From NCBI GenBank assembly GCA_965237565.1, contig OZ250145.1, forward strand, positions 1 through 64,000: a stretch of 64,000 nucleotides of DNA. The letters are read 5' to 3'. The translations under genes were made by a program, and so were the position numbers. Each line of letters starts with the position of its first letter. Within the stretch, counting starts at the first letter, position 1. Of this stretch, positions 9,753 through 19,304 are shown one piece after another. The notes beneath the pieces are model-generated. The model was not told where the DNA came from and made no database searches. It saw only the letters and a program-made list of their open reading frames with translations. The DNA comes from JANQSP01 sp965237565 (GTDB lineage: Bacteria > Bdellovibrionota > Bdellovibrionia > Bdellovibrionales > UBA1609).

Positions 9753-10901
9753 ATGAATGAAAAGTTTCTTATTACTCCATCTTGTCTCGCGCTCCTGTTA
9801 AGCCTTATTCTCGCTCCTTTCAGCTATGCAAAACCTGCTTGCTTCGATATCACTCAAAAAAATGGAAGTTGTAAGAATAAGAAAAATCCCCCCATCGAAA
9901 GTGAAAAAAATTATACAAATAGCAAAACAGACCACATGTTGCCTTGGCTAGAGTCAAAAAATAAGACTTTATGCGATGAGCGTTTTGCTTCTATCAATTC
10001 AGATTCAGTCCAACAAATTAAAGATATTTATGCTGTCATTGAAGCCTCACATTTGAGTTTTCGTGAAAAATTTATCTGTGAAATGGAAGTCAAAGTGAGA
10101 GAGCAAATGCAGGCCATTTCTTACGATCGAAAATTGGTGATAACATATATTCAAAAAGAAAAAGATGGTTCGCCTTTGAGCGATGATGAAAAAATAAATT
10201 TAACCCAGATTCTTATTAAGTACCGCTTATTTAAAAATGAAAATAAAATATGTTCACCTTACGCCATGGGAGATGGAACATGCTACTTTTCATCAGCACG
10301 CTTCAATGTACCCTCAGAGGTTTTAGAAAAAATAAGAGGGGTAGCTCAGAACTATAAAAAAGAACCTCAATGCTTCTTGAAAGGAAAAAAATACGCTCTC
10401 ACCAGCAAAGTTTGTGAACAAGCACTTTTATCTCGTATTCAAGTACTCCCCACCTCTTTGGTTTTAACTCAGATGGTGCAGGAATCTGGTTGGGGAGATC
10501 AAACCAGTAAATGGGCCTCCGAATATAACAACTTATTAGGCTTGCAAATTTCTTTTAGTAATCCAAAAAGTATGGCCTGTTATAAAAATTGTCGTTGTGC
10601 TGGAGAGACAAAATCTCGTTGCGCCCTTAAGTTTGAGGATGTCAGCGGTGGCGTTTATGAACACGCCATGCGCTTTAATAGCTCTCCCTTTGATGCCTAC
10701 AATATGTTTAGAAAAGATAGAAATGAAATAGATGAACTAGCCTTAGTCAATTTCAATAATACAAATCAACAATGTAAAAATGCAGAAAAACTTATTCCAC
10801 ATCTAGCCATTTATGCAGAAAATCCTAAGTATGTTCAAGAGGTCTGTAATAAGCTCTCTAGCGTATGTACAATAATGGAAAAATGCCCAAAATATAACTG
10901 A
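9753..10901 (+). CDS. Exported Bax/FlgJ-type glucosaminidase
   Basis: About 382 residues. I start at the ATG at 9753, which has GGAG 9 bases upstream; the TTG at 9738 is also in frame. A signal peptide ends near FSYAKPA. The last third is a mannosyl-glycoprotein endo-beta-N-acetylglucosaminidase domain (glycoside hydrolase family 73 type): TSLVLTQMVQESGWGDQTS contains the catalytic Glu, followed by NNLLGLQ and EDVSGGVYEHAMRFN. Such enzymes cleave the glycan strands of peptidoglycan. The domain is interrupted by a Cys-rich segment (ACYKNCRCAGETKSRC) consistent with a periplasmic, disulfide-bonded protein. The N-terminal half has several more Cys and no recognised domain. Confidence 0.75.
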   Translation: MNEKFLITPSCLALLLSLILAPFSYAKPACFDITQKNGSCKNKKNPPIESEKNYTNSKTDHMLPWLESKNKTLCDERFASINSDSVQQIKDIYAVIEASHLSFREKFICEMEVKVREQMQAISYDRKLVITYIQKEKDGSPLSDDEKINLTQILIKYRLFKNENKICSPYAMGDGTCYFSSARFNVPSEVLEKIRGVAQNYKKEPQCFLKGKKYALTSKVCEQALLSRIQVLPTSLVLTQMVQESGWGDQTSKWASEYNNLLGLQISFSNPKSMACYKNCRCAGETKSRCALKFEDVSGGVYEHAMRFNSSPFDAYNMFRKDRNEIDELALVNFNNTNQQCKNAEKLIPHLAIYAENPKYVQEVCNKLSSVCTIMEKCPKYN

Positions 10902-11310
10902 ACATGTGAATGAATTGCACCCCACAAACCACCCAGTCAACAAAACCGCTCAGCCACCCCAAGCAAGCCTCCCGATCTCGCAGATCTTTTCTGAAGCTGT
11001 GCGAAATAGTTAGAATTGTTGAGTCAAGTGAAAAAGCAGTACACAAACATTTTGCTTTCATTAAAAAAGAATTTAAGAAAAAAATTTTAATTGTATATTC
11101 GCATCATATGAAAACTCACTTCACAAGACATCCGAAACAAAGCATAAAGTATTGCTTACAAAAGAAGCAATCAGTCAAAAATCTCAACTAAATTATGGCA
11201 AATTTTCAGTCCCTTGTGAGCGAACAGAGAAGAAAAAGTCCTGAAGCAACTATAGTATGGATATTCACTTGTGAATCTGGCAACCTATTAGCAGTGGAAG
11301 GATACACATC
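10902..11310. other. Intergenic region and nrdA leader
   Basis: ORFs here lack ribosome binding sites and protein-like composition. A perfect 7-bp stem (11151-11157 with 11165-11171, 7-base loop) is not followed by a T-run. A 14-bp palindrome sits at 11263-11276. I see no NrdR box of the usual type. The ribosome binding site for nrdA, AAGGA, is at 11298-11302. Confidence 0.35.
11263..11276. promoter_or_regulatory. Perfect palindrome upstream of nrdA
   Basis: ATTCACTTGTGAAT is a perfect inverted repeat 35 bases before the nrdA start, just after a TATAGT hexamer (11251-11256) that could be a -10 box. It could be an operator, but no regulator is known for it and short AT-rich palindromes arise by chance. 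Confidence 0.2.
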
Positions 11311-13737
11311 TTGAGTAACAATGTTTCTAATGAAATAACTACAGAGCTTGATCCCATAAGCACAACTGGCACTTATACAACAGCCCAAGCCTCACAGGAC
11401 ACCGAAGAAGATGCAGGACCAAAGGTCATGCGAGTCAGAAAAAGAAATGGCGACTTAGAGCCTGTCAATGTCAACAAAATCATTAATGTCGTTTTGGCCT
11501 GTTCTTCCCACCTAAAAGAAGTGGACCCCATGCGGGTGGCTACAAAGGTCATTAGTGGCCTCTATGATGAAGCCACCACCAAGGAACTTGATAAATTGTG
11601 CATCCAAACAGCCTCCCTCCTCATTGGTGAAGATCCCAATTATTCCAAGCTAGCCTCTCGTTTGATGGCTCGCTATATTGATGAGGAAGTTCAAAACCAA
11701 AATATCAGAAACTTCTTCGAATCCATCACAGTGAGCTACCGAGAGGGGCTGATTGCGAAGAGTAGTTATCAATTCGTCAAAGAACATAAAGAAGCCTTGA
11801 ATATCATTGTTGAAGAAAGTCGTTCCCAAAAATTTGAATACTTTGGGATCCGTACCCTCTATGATCGCTACCTGCTAAAACATCCAAAAACAAGAGAAGT
11901 CATAGAAACGCCTCAGTATTTTTTCCTCCGAGTCGCCTGTGGCCTATCCAACAGCTTTACAGAGGCCAAAGAGTTTTACGATATGATTTCACAGTTGGAC
12001 TATATGCCAAGCTCTCCCACTCTTTTCAATTCAGCTTCCTGCCTGCCTCAGCTTTCTTCTTGTTATCTACTAGAGTCCCCTTCCGATGACTTGTCCGCTA
12101 TCTATGAGATCTATAAAAACATTGCTTTGTTGTCCAAATTTGCCGGCGGTATTGGAGTGTCCTTTTCTAAAATTCGCTCCAGAGGCTCCCTGATCAAGGG
12201 AACCAATGGCTACTCAAAAGGCATCGTCCCCTTCTTGAAAACAATGGACTCTTCTGTTGCCGCAGTTAACCAAGGAGGCAGAAGAAAAGGCGCTGCCTGT
12301 GTTTATCTAGAATCTTGGCACCATGATATCGAAGAATTTTTGGAACTGAGAAATAATACAGGAGATGAGAACCAAAGAACTCATAATCTCAATTTGGCTA
12401 ACTGGGTTCCCAACCTATTTATGAAAAGAGTTTCTCAAAACGAAACTTGGTCCCTCTTTGACCCAAAAGAAGTGCCAGAGTTGAGCGACACATTTGGCGA
12501 GGAATTTGAAAATGTTTATTTGCAGGCAGAAAAAGAAGGCAAAGCTGTGAAACAAGTGTCAGCTAGGACTCTCTACTCACGAATGATGAGAACACTTGCC
12601 GAAACAGGAAATGGATGGATGACCTTCAAAGATCACTGCAACAGCAGAGGGAACCAAACTCTAAAGAAAGAAAATATCATTCATCTTTCTAATCTTTGTA
12701 CAGAAATCTTAGAAGTCACCTCCAATAAAGAAACCGCTGTGTGCAATTTGGGTTCCATCAATATTAGCAACCATTATCATCCCGAAACACAAGTGGATTG
12801 GAACAAACTCAAACAAACAGTCGAGAGAGCTGTTTTGTTTTTGGACCGAGTCATTGATGTGAATTTTTATCCCATCGGTTCAGCCAAAGTCTCCAACCAA
12901 AAATGGAGGCCAGTGGGTCTGGGTATTATGGGCCTGCAAGATCTTTTTTTCCGTCTCCATTGGCCCTTCGACTCTGAAAAATCTCTCGCACTTTCCAATC
13001 GCATCCAAGAGGAGATCTACTACCACGCCTTGAACACTTCTTGCTCACTGAGTGAAAAATATGGTCCCCTGCCCGCATTCAAAGACACTAGAACGAATGA
13101 GGGACAACTGCAATTTGACCTGTGGGGAGTTGAACCATCAAAGAAAGAGCCTTGGGACCGACTGAAAAAAAGAATCAAAAAACATGGGCTCAGAAATTCC
13201 TTACTGATTGCTATCGCCCCAACCGCTACCATTGCTTCCATCGTCGGTGTTTGTGAATCCGTCGAGCCACAAATTGCCAACTTTTTTAAAAAAGAAACCC
13301 TTTCCGGCGAGTTCCTGCAAATCAATACACATTTGGTAGAAGCTTTGCGTCAAAAAGGGCTGTGGAAAGAGTCCATCCAACAAGCCATCAAAAGAAATGA
13401 AGGCTCTATTCAAAATATCCCCGAAATTCCAGAAGACATTAAAAAAGTTTATCGTACCGTTTGGGAATTGTCCCAAAAATCCTTGATTGATATGAGTGCT
13501 GGGCGAGGTCCTTTTATAGATCAAAGCCAATCTTTGAATCTTTTTATAGATAACCCTTCTATCGGAAAACTTTCCAGCATGTACATGTATGCATGGGAAA
13601 AAGGGATTAAAACGACCTATTATCTGCGTTCACGCCCTGCGACTAGCATTGCAAAAGTAACCGTTTCCCCAGTAGAATCCCAAGAACAAACAAGTAATAA
13701 CCTAGAAAACCCTGAAATCTGTGAGACCTGCCAATGA
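11311..13737 (+). CDS. nrdA: Class Ia ribonucleotide reductase large subunit
   Basis: 808 residues from a TTG start, supported by AAGGA 8 bases upstream. Together with NrdB it reduces ribonucleoside diphosphates to deoxy forms for DNA synthesis. An ATP-cone (from about residue 40, RVRKRNGDLEPVNVNKI) gives allosteric control of overall activity. The active site is intact: Cys251 in QLSSC, the NLCTE motif (Asn461, Cys463, Glu465) and Cys478 in AVCNLGSIN. The C-terminal redox pair CETC at residues 804-807 is kept. About 35 residues of Ser/Thr-rich sequence precede the ATP-cone, an unusual N-terminal extension. The stop overlaps the nrdB start by four bases (ATGA), which implies translational coupling. 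Confidence 0.95.
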   Translation: MSNNVSNEITTELDPISTTGTYTTAQASQDTEEDAGPKVMRVRKRNGDLEPVNVNKIINVVLACSSHLKEVDPMRVATKVISGLYDEATTKELDKLCIQTASLLIGEDPNYSKLASRLMARYIDEEVQNQNIRNFFESITVSYREGLIAKSSYQFVKEHKEALNIIVEESRSQKFEYFGIRTLYDRYLLKHPKTREVIETPQYFFLRVACGLSNSFTEAKEFYDMISQLDYMPSSPTLFNSASCLPQLSSCYLLESPSDDLSAIYEIYKNIALLSKFAGGIGVSFSKIRSRGSLIKGTNGYSKGIVPFLKTMDSSVAAVNQGGRRKGAACVYLESWHHDIEEFLELRNNTGDENQRTHNLNLANWVPNLFMKRVSQNETWSLFDPKEVPELSDTFGEEFENVYLQAEKEGKAVKQVSARTLYSRMMRTLAETGNGWMTFKDHCNSRGNQTLKKENIIHLSNLCTEILEVTSNKETAVCNLGSINISNHYHPETQVDWNKLKQTVERAVLFLDRVIDVNFYPIGSAKVSNQKWRPVGLGIMGLQDLFFRLHWPFDSEKSLALSNRIQEEIYYHALNTSCSLSEKYGPLPAFKDTRTNEGQLQFDLWGVEPSKKEPWDRLKKRIKKHGLRNSLLIAIAPTATIASIVGVCESVEPQIANFFKKETLSGEFLQINTHLVEALRQKGLWKESIQQAIKRNEGSIQNIPEIPEDIKKVYRTVWELSQKSLIDMSAGRGPFIDQSQSLNLFIDNPSIGKLSSMYMYAWEKGIKTTYYLRSRPATSIAKVTVSPVESQEQTSNNLENPEICETCQ

Positions 13738-14732
13738 TACTAGATCCTGGATTCGAACTAACTTTGAGACCTATGAAATATCCTGCCTTCTATGACATGT
13801 ACCGGGATGCTATTAAAAATACATGGACCGTTGACGAAGTGGATTTCAGCCATGATATCGTCGATCTGGAGGAAAAACTCACTGCAAACGAAAGGTTTTT
13901 GGTTCAAAGATTAATTGCCTTCTTTGCCACTGGGGACACCATTGTGGGAAACAACTTGGTGCTCAACCTCTATAAGCATATCAATTCTCCTGAAGCGCGT
14001 ATGTACCTAGGACGGCAACTGTATGAAGAAATGCTTCATGTTCAGTTCTATCTCACCTTGTTGGACTCTTATATCTCCGATCATGACGAGAGAGCCAAAG
14101 CCTTTTCAGCCGTCAACGAAATCCCCTCCATCAAAAGGAAGGCTGATTTTGGATTCAAATGGATGGATACGATAGAAAAGCTGGATCGTTTGGATACCCT
14201 AGAAAACAAAAGACACTTCCTTATGAATTTGATTTGTTTTGCTGCCAATATTGAGGGCTTGTTCTTTTTTGCAGCCTTTGCCTATGTCTACTTTCTGCGT
14301 TCCAAAGGATTGCTAAGCGGGCTTGCCACAGGAACCAATTGGGTATTTCGAGATGAAAGTTGCCACATTCAATTTGCTTTTAAAGTGATAGAAATTGTTA
14401 GAAGAGAGCAACCAGAGATTTTTCATCCAGGGATGAATGATATGATCATAGCTATGTGCAAAGAAGCGATTGATTGCGAAATGGTATTTGCCAGCGAATT
14501 TTTGGAAAAGGGTGTGGCTGGACTCAGCCTAAGAGATATGAAAACGTATCTGCAATACATCACTGATTTACGACTGAACCAATTGAAAATTTCCACTCAG
14601 TTCAATGTACGAAATCCTTTCAGCTTCATGGATCTTCAAGATACGCAAGAGCTAACGAATTTTTTCGAAAGGAAACCATCCGCCTACCAAGTGGGAGTTA
14701 AAGGGAAAGTTTCTTTTGACGAAGATTTCTGA
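13734..14732 (+). CDS. nrdB: Class Ia ribonucleotide reductase small subunit
   Basis: 332 residues. It holds the di-iron centre and tyrosyl radical that activate NrdA. The ligands are visible: Asp68 (ATGDTIVGN), Glu99 and His102 in EEMLHVQFY, Glu174 in ANIEGLFF, and Glu208 and His211 in DESCHIQ. The radical Tyr is Tyr106, four residues after His102 as in the classical enzyme. This argues for a tyrosyl-radical rather than a Tyr-less subclass. The start overlaps nrdA by ATGA and the 3' end overlaps the next gene by 17 bases. Confidence 0.95.
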   Translation: MILDPGFELTLRPMKYPAFYDMYRDAIKNTWTVDEVDFSHDIVDLEEKLTANERFLVQRLIAFFATGDTIVGNNLVLNLYKHINSPEARMYLGRQLYEEMLHVQFYLTLLDSYISDHDERAKAFSAVNEIPSIKRKADFGFKWMDTIEKLDRLDTLENKRHFLMNLICFAANIEGLFFFAAFAYVYFLRSKGLLSGLATGTNWVFRDESCHIQFAFKVIEIVRREQPEIFHPGMNDMIIAMCKEAIDCEMVFASEFLEKGVAGLSLRDMKTYLQYITDLRLNQLKISTQFNVRNPFSFMDLQDTQELTNFFERKPSAYQVGVKGKVSFDEDF

Positions 14733-15276
14733 TAAGCTCTTGGTGAGTCGCCCTTCATTCATAGATCGCTCTCAATTTTATTACGCTAGTGAAGTTTTGG
14801 GAGTCTCCGACATCATCAAACCACGAGAGCTTCATTCCATTTATCGTCTTCAGGGACGAAGTAAACACTCCTCCTTTTTGTTCTTTTGCAATCAAATGAA
14901 AGGGGAAGAAAACCTGAAAATGATGAGAAAAATGCAAGAAGCCTTAGAACAAAAAGAGAGCCAAATAGTAGAGATTTCGAATGTAGAACATCCATACACT
15001 CGTTCTTATCTGTTCAACAATTTGCTCACTCGTTTTTACCCGAGAGGTTTCGTCATTTTTGGTACTCATTTGGCTGAAAGGCTCACAGGAAAAAGCCAAG
15101 CAATTGGAAAAATCAGCTATCCTTTACCAGTCAAGGAAAGCGGACAAAGCCCTCTGATTCCCGGTTGTGTCCTGAAACCTATTTCTGAGTTTATGAATTC
15201 GGACCCTCATCTCGTAATCGAAGTAAAAAAACAAGCTTGGAAACAATTAAAACTGGCTTTTCCGATTTCCATTTAA
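14716..15276 (+). CDS. Unknown protein coupled to nrdAB
   Basis: About 186 residues from a TTG at 14716 that lies inside the end of nrdB, so translation is probably coupled. No family is recognised with confidence. The sequence is mixed alpha/beta, with HSSFLFFCNQMKG, a strand-turn RGFVIFGTHLAERLTGK, and PLIPGCVLKP. The segment VIFGTHLAERLTG recalls the uracil-DNA-glycosylase-like fold, but no catalytic motif is present, so I do not assign it. The tight linkage to ribonucleotide reductase suggests a role in dNTP supply or DNA metabolism, which is inference only. Confidence 0.55.
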   Translation: MTKISDKLLVSRPSFIDRSQFYYASEVLGVSDIIKPRELHSIYRLQGRSKHSSFLFFCNQMKGEENLKMMRKMQEALEQKESQIVEISNVEHPYTRSYLFNNLLTRFYPRGFVIFGTHLAERLTGKSQAIGKISYPLPVKESGQSPLIPGCVLKPISEFMNSDPHLVIEVKKQAWKQLKLAFPISI

Positions 15277-15296
15277 ATGTGATATGATGAGTCGCA

Positions 15297-16901
15297 ATGT
15301 TTATCCATTCTAGAGGCTTCGCAAAAGTCATTCTTCTATCTTTCCTCGGTATCCAATCCTTTTATGCAATGGCCCTGTCTGAAACAAAGAGCTTCGCTGT
15401 AGAAAACAAAAACTTCACTGTAGAAAATTTCGCTCTACAAGACAAAATCTTCACCACACAAAATCAAGAATTGAAGAAAAAAAATGAACCTCCCACTTCC
15501 ATGAAACAAAGATTGATTGACTGGCTTTGGAAGGAGTTATCCCCTACGCCTTTTGAGGCAGAAAATAAACAAAATCCTAGGGAATCTGACGAAAAACAAG
15601 CACAACAAAGCAAGAAAAAAAAAGCATCAAAGAAAAAAGTAACACAGCCATCGTCCTCACTTACAGCTTGCACAGTTGAACTAGTCATTGAAGGTGCAAT
15701 CGGAGCCCTCACTTTAGATATTTTAGACCAAGCCATTCGCAAAACAAAAAAAAACAATTGTTCCTCTTTGTTGTTGCTTATCAATACCCCCGGAGGGATG
15801 CTCATTACCACGAGAAAAATCGTGGACCGTATTCTCAATGCTGAATTTCCAGTGCTTTGCCTTGTGTATCCATCAGGGGCTCATGCCGGAAGTGCTGGAG
15901 CTATTATTTTGCAAGCTTGCCACGTCAATGGAGCCATGGAGGCTACCAATTTGGGTGCAGCTACACCTATTCTTGGAAGTGGCAAAAACGCTCCTGAAGA
16001 CCTGAGAAAAAAAATGATCAACGATACGACTTCATGGATGGATTCTCTCACTGAATTAAGAAAGAGAAACAAAAAATTTGGACGAGAGATCATCACCAAA
16101 GCCAGAGCAGTCAGTGCCAAAACAGCTGTGAAAGAAAAAGCGATTGATTTCGTTGGCAATACAAAAATGGATTTCCTACAGTTCGCAAAAGGTCGAAGAG
16201 TCACCATCAAAGACGGTAAGCAAAGCACTGTGAAAGTGGGTGACTTATTGCCCACTCCACTTGGCTTTCGTTACCAATTGCTCTCTTTGCTCACAGCACC
16301 TGAATTTGTCTATTTGCTTTTCACTGCGAGCTTATTCCTTCTTTATTATGAGATCACTCACCCAGGACTGGGAGCTCCAGGAATTTTGGGTATCATGGGC
16401 TTGACCCTCGCATTCGTGGGAATGCATAAATTGGCTTTCTCTTGGGGAGGTCTGTTTCTACTTATTTTGAGTGCAATGTTATTTTTAACAGAAATTTTTG
16501 TTCCCGGATTTGGAATTTTTGGCAGTGCTGCTGTTGTCTCCTTTGTAATAGGCAGTTTTCTTATCTTTGACCCTGCCCAAACTGGAGGAATAGACATTCC
16601 CACTTCATTGATTATTACCGTATCAAGCATCTTTTCATCACTCATGATGATAATGACTTATCTTGCATGGAGCACTGTGAGAATAAAAAAAACAAAAGAA
16701 GTTAACGATGATTTTTTGCGATCTGAATCTCAATTCTCTAGGATTATTGAGGTGGATGAATCAAAAACTTCTGGATGGCTTTTTATAAATGGCGAAAATT
16801 GGCGCTTTCAATCCCAGTCACCAGTAAAAAAAGGTGACAGGGTCAAAGTGCTATGCTACAAAGGTCTGGTCTTAGAAGTAGAGCCTGTTGAAAAAACATA
16901 G
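15297..16901 (+). CDS. NfeD-type membrane-bound serine protease
   Basis: 534 residues. A signal peptide leads into a low-complexity linker rich in Lys/Glu. A ClpP-class protease domain follows from about residue 125: LLINTPGGMLITTRKIVD, and AHAGSAGAIIL with the likely catalytic Ser199. The catalytic Lys is probably in DLRKKMINDTTSWM near residues 238-239. Four or five hydrophobic helices follow, and the protein ends in an OB-fold-like NfeD domain (GWLFINGENWRFQS, then KGDRVKVLCYKGLVLEVE). Family members cleave the hydrophobic C-terminus of the partner stomatin/slipin, and the slipin gene lies 42 bases downstream, as is typical. Most likely a membrane quality-control pair. Confidence 0.85.
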   Translation: MFIHSRGFAKVILLSFLGIQSFYAMALSETKSFAVENKNFTVENFALQDKIFTTQNQELKKKNEPPTSMKQRLIDWLWKELSPTPFEAENKQNPRESDEKQAQQSKKKKASKKKVTQPSSSLTACTVELVIEGAIGALTLDILDQAIRKTKKNNCSSLLLLINTPGGMLITTRKIVDRILNAEFPVLCLVYPSGAHAGSAGAIILQACHVNGAMEATNLGAATPILGSGKNAPEDLRKKMINDTTSWMDSLTELRKRNKKFGREIITKARAVSAKTAVKEKAIDFVGNTKMDFLQFAKGRRVTIKDGKQSTVKVGDLLPTPLGFRYQLLSLLTAPEFVYLLFTASLFLLYYEITHPGLGAPGILGIMGLTLAFVGMHKLAFSWGGLFLLILSAMLFLTEIFVPGFGIFGSAAVVSFVIGSFLIFDPAQTGGIDIPTSLIITVSSIFSSLMMIMTYLAWSTVRIKKTKEVNDDFLRSESQFSRIIEVDESKTSGWLFINGENWRFQSQSPVKKGDRVKVLCYKGLVLEVEPVEKT

Positions 16902-16943
16902 AAATAGATAGGCCACAGCCGGAACAAGTGAAAGGGGGAAATT

Positions 16944-17717
16944 GTGTTTGATACATTTAGCTTCAGTACTCTCCTAATTATTGGAGTCATCCTCCTGTTT
17001 TCTATGGTCAAAATCCTCCCTGAGTGGCAAAGAGGTTTGGTCCTTCGATTTGGCCGTTCTGTCGGAATCAGAGGTCCCGGTCTAATCATTCTTATCCCCG
17101 GAGTCGAAAGGCTCATCCGCGTGGATACACGAATCATTGCGATGGATATACCTCCCCAAGATGTCATTACACTGGATAATGTGAGTCTAAAGGTAAATGC
17201 CGTACTCTACTTTAGGATCACAGATCCTGAGAAAGCGATTATCAAAGTGGAAGATTATAATTTTGCTACTGCTCAGTCCGCCCAAACGACTTTGCGATCC
17301 ACTCTTGGTCAATACCAAATGGATGATTTGTTGTCTCAACGTGATAAAATCAATCACTCCCTTCAGGAAATTTTGGACCGTGATACTGAGCCTTGGGGAA
17401 TCAAAATTTCAAAGGTGGAAGTAAAACACATTGACCTCCCGAAAGAAATGCAAAGAGCTATGGCTAAGCAAGCGGAGGCTGAAAGAGAAAGACGGGCAAA
17501 AATCATCAGCGCAGAGGGAGAATTCCAGAGATCAGAGAAGCTCAGACAAGCTTCGGAAGTTATTTCTTCTTCGCCAGCTGCAATCCAACTAGCTTATCTG
17601 CAAGCACTCAATGAAATTTCCGATGAGGGTACAAAGACCATCATTTTTCCAATTCCGATAAATATCATGGAAATTTTTCAGAAAAATCAAAAATCTAAAG
17701 ATTCCTCACAGACCTAA
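16944..17717 (+). CDS. Slipin/stomatin (SPFH-domain membrane protein)
   Basis: 257 residues from a GTG start behind a strong GGGGGAA ribosome binding site. One N-terminal membrane helix (LLIIGVILLFSMVKIL) is followed by the SPFH/Band 7 domain: PEWQRGLVLRFGRSVGIRGP, then RVDTRIIAMDIPPQDVIT and VNAVLYFRITDPEKAI. It ends in a charged coiled-coil (KQAEAERERRAKIISAEGEF). Stomatin-like proteins form oligomeric membrane scaffolds. The C-terminus NIMEIFQKNQK is the region cut by the partner NfeD protease in known pairs. It follows that protease gene directly. Confidence 0.88.
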   Translation: MFDTFSFSTLLIIGVILLFSMVKILPEWQRGLVLRFGRSVGIRGPGLIILIPGVERLIRVDTRIIAMDIPPQDVITLDNVSLKVNAVLYFRITDPEKAIIKVEDYNFATAQSAQTTLRSTLGQYQMDDLLSQRDKINHSLQEILDRDTEPWGIKISKVEVKHIDLPKEMQRAMAKQAEAERERRAKIISAEGEFQRSEKLRQASEVISSSPAAIQLAYLQALNEISDEGTKTIIFPIPINIMEIFQKNQKSKDSSQT

Positions 17718-17827
17718 GTCTTTATAAAACCATTCTATTCATAGACCAATCTTTTTGAGATGTTGTACAATCCCATAGGCTAGAACTTGACTGGACAACC
17801 CGGGTCCTAGCACAAGGGACAAGCTAG

Positions 17828-18787
17828 ATGAAAAAAATATTCCATTTGTCATTTGGGTTATTGGTTGTGACAGCCTTGTTATTCTTTATGAATAACTGTG
17901 TGAGACCCGATGGTTCCAATCGTTCTCCGAACAACCCAGCACCCGGTTTCTCTGTTGGAAATGGGGGTGGTCCGCGGACAGGCTTTCATAGTGTGGATCT
18001 AGGCAATACTAACTCAAAAGATAGTCCCTTATACAAAAGCGGTTATGTGGTAGATAACGAGAAAAGATGGGGAGCAATAAGTGCTCCCATTACAGAACTG
18101 GAAAGCCAAGAAGCCTTTGAAGACTATCGCTTGGGCAAAGTCATTAACAACCTAGATGATATCACGGATCTTAGAGTGTATGTAAAACTAAGAAAAGTGA
18201 AGAGTAAAAATTACTATAAAGGGGATGTACGCATTGTCTATCAGGATTTTACTTATAACTCAAGCAGAACTGCTGTCTCCTTATTTTCTGCCTCCACTTC
18301 CGGTTCACAACACAGCCAAGATTCAGATGCTCGCTACAATGTATGGTTGGAAAAGAGTCGGAAAAATGCCTTTCATGGTTTTTTTGAACAAAATGATGGC
18401 GCCATTGTACTAGTTATTGATGAAGAAACCTTGATAGTAGGCAACAGGGATGATGATGATCCCAATCCTTTGTACAATGGATCTATATGGTTTATGAATT
18501 TTCGCACAACTTTTAGAGGAGCCAACTCTTGTAACAATAGAGATCAAGTTTACGTAGGTGATTATAAAGGCAATCTGCTACCCTTATCAGAGAGAAACAA
18601 GCCCTGTTGGTCGATTCTCTCAGGTCCCTTCGATTGTCGAACTTGGAGAAATGGAGATGGTGTAGATACGTATCGAGCTATCAAACCGGATGGCGAATGT
18701 TACACAGAACTCGGTAAGTTTACAGCCCTAGATCTTTTAGAAGCCTTTAATGTGAGTAAACTATCATCTCTCTTTAAAATAGAATAA
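17828..18787 (+). CDS. Exported protein of unknown function, possible lipoprotein
   Basis: 319 residues. The N-terminus has Lys-Lys and a hydrophobic core ending in FFMNNCVRPDGS; the Cys could be lipidated, but MNNC is a poor lipobox. A Gly/Asn/Pro-rich linker follows, then a soluble region with several Cys (SCNNRDQVYVGDYKG, CWSILSGPFDCRTW). No family recognised. The following gene starts 20 bases downstream and also looks like a lipoprotein, so the two probably form a unit. Confidence 0.6.
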   Translation: MKKIFHLSFGLLVVTALLFFMNNCVRPDGSNRSPNNPAPGFSVGNGGGPRTGFHSVDLGNTNSKDSPLYKSGYVVDNEKRWGAISAPITELESQEAFEDYRLGKVINNLDDITDLRVYVKLRKVKSKNYYKGDVRIVYQDFTYNSSRTAVSLFSASTSGSQHSQDSDARYNVWLEKSRKNAFHGFFEQNDGAIVLVIDEETLIVGNRDDDDPNPLYNGSIWFMNFRTTFRGANSCNNRDQVYVGDYKGNLLPLSERNKPCWSILSGPFDCRTWRNGDGVDTYRAIKPDGECYTELGKFTALDLLEAFNVSKLSSLFKIE

Positions 18788-18807
18788 GTGAGAAAAAAGG
18801 AGTAAAA

Positions 18808-19287
18808 ATGTCATACAAAAAAATAAATCTTTTAACCATTTTATTTTTCTTCTTAACAGCTTGTGATGTAACAACAGGCCCTAATGATCCTACGACTCGT
18901 ATCACTTCCACCAACAACCTCCTCAATACAAGACACTCTGTTAAGTTACGTGCCACCGATAAAGGCAGTATCAAGGTAATTGATTTTTTAGTTGTTCTTC
19001 CAAACAATCAAAAAGTTAGCTTGCTAGATTATAATGGCCCTGCCGACTTAAAGGGTGCAATCCAGACAAGCAATAATATACCCTGCTTAAGCGGAAGAAG
19101 TTTTAATTTCAACTGCCCAGCTCAATTGAGTGTAGGAAACATCACATCTACTTGTACAATTGGCAACCAACAGATTAGAATGCGCATTGCTTTGTTTCGT
19201 GGTACAGGTCTAAAAAACCCTTATGACATATTAAGTGTTTTACTGTTTCCCAATAGTGGTTGCTATAGTAACACCACAGTATATTAG
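18808..19287 (+). CDS. Small lipoprotein of unknown function
   Basis: 159 residues. The signal peptide ends in a good lipobox, FFLTACDVTTG, so the protein is probably lipidated on the Cys. AGGAG lies 5 bases before the ATG. The mature part is short, with four more Cys (CLSGRSFNFNCPAQ, TCTIGNQ, GCYSNT) that could form two disulfides. No family recognised. It sits between a putative lipoprotein gene and the recombinase gene on the same strand. Confidence 0.65.
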   Translation: MSYKKINLLTILFFFLTACDVTTGPNDPTTRITSTNNLLNTRHSVKLRATDKGSIKVIDFLVVLPNNQKVSLLDYNGPADLKGAIQTSNNIPCLSGRSFNFNCPAQLSVGNITSTCTIGNQQIRMRIALFRGTGLKNPYDILSVLLFPNSGCYSNTTVY

Positions 19288-19304
19288 GATTAGATATATT
19301 TATT

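Noticed and set aside
10910..11191. 93-codon plus-strand ORF before nrdA
   Set aside because: No ribosome binding site, low-complexity Ser/Lys composition, and an overlapping minus-strand ORF of similar quality.
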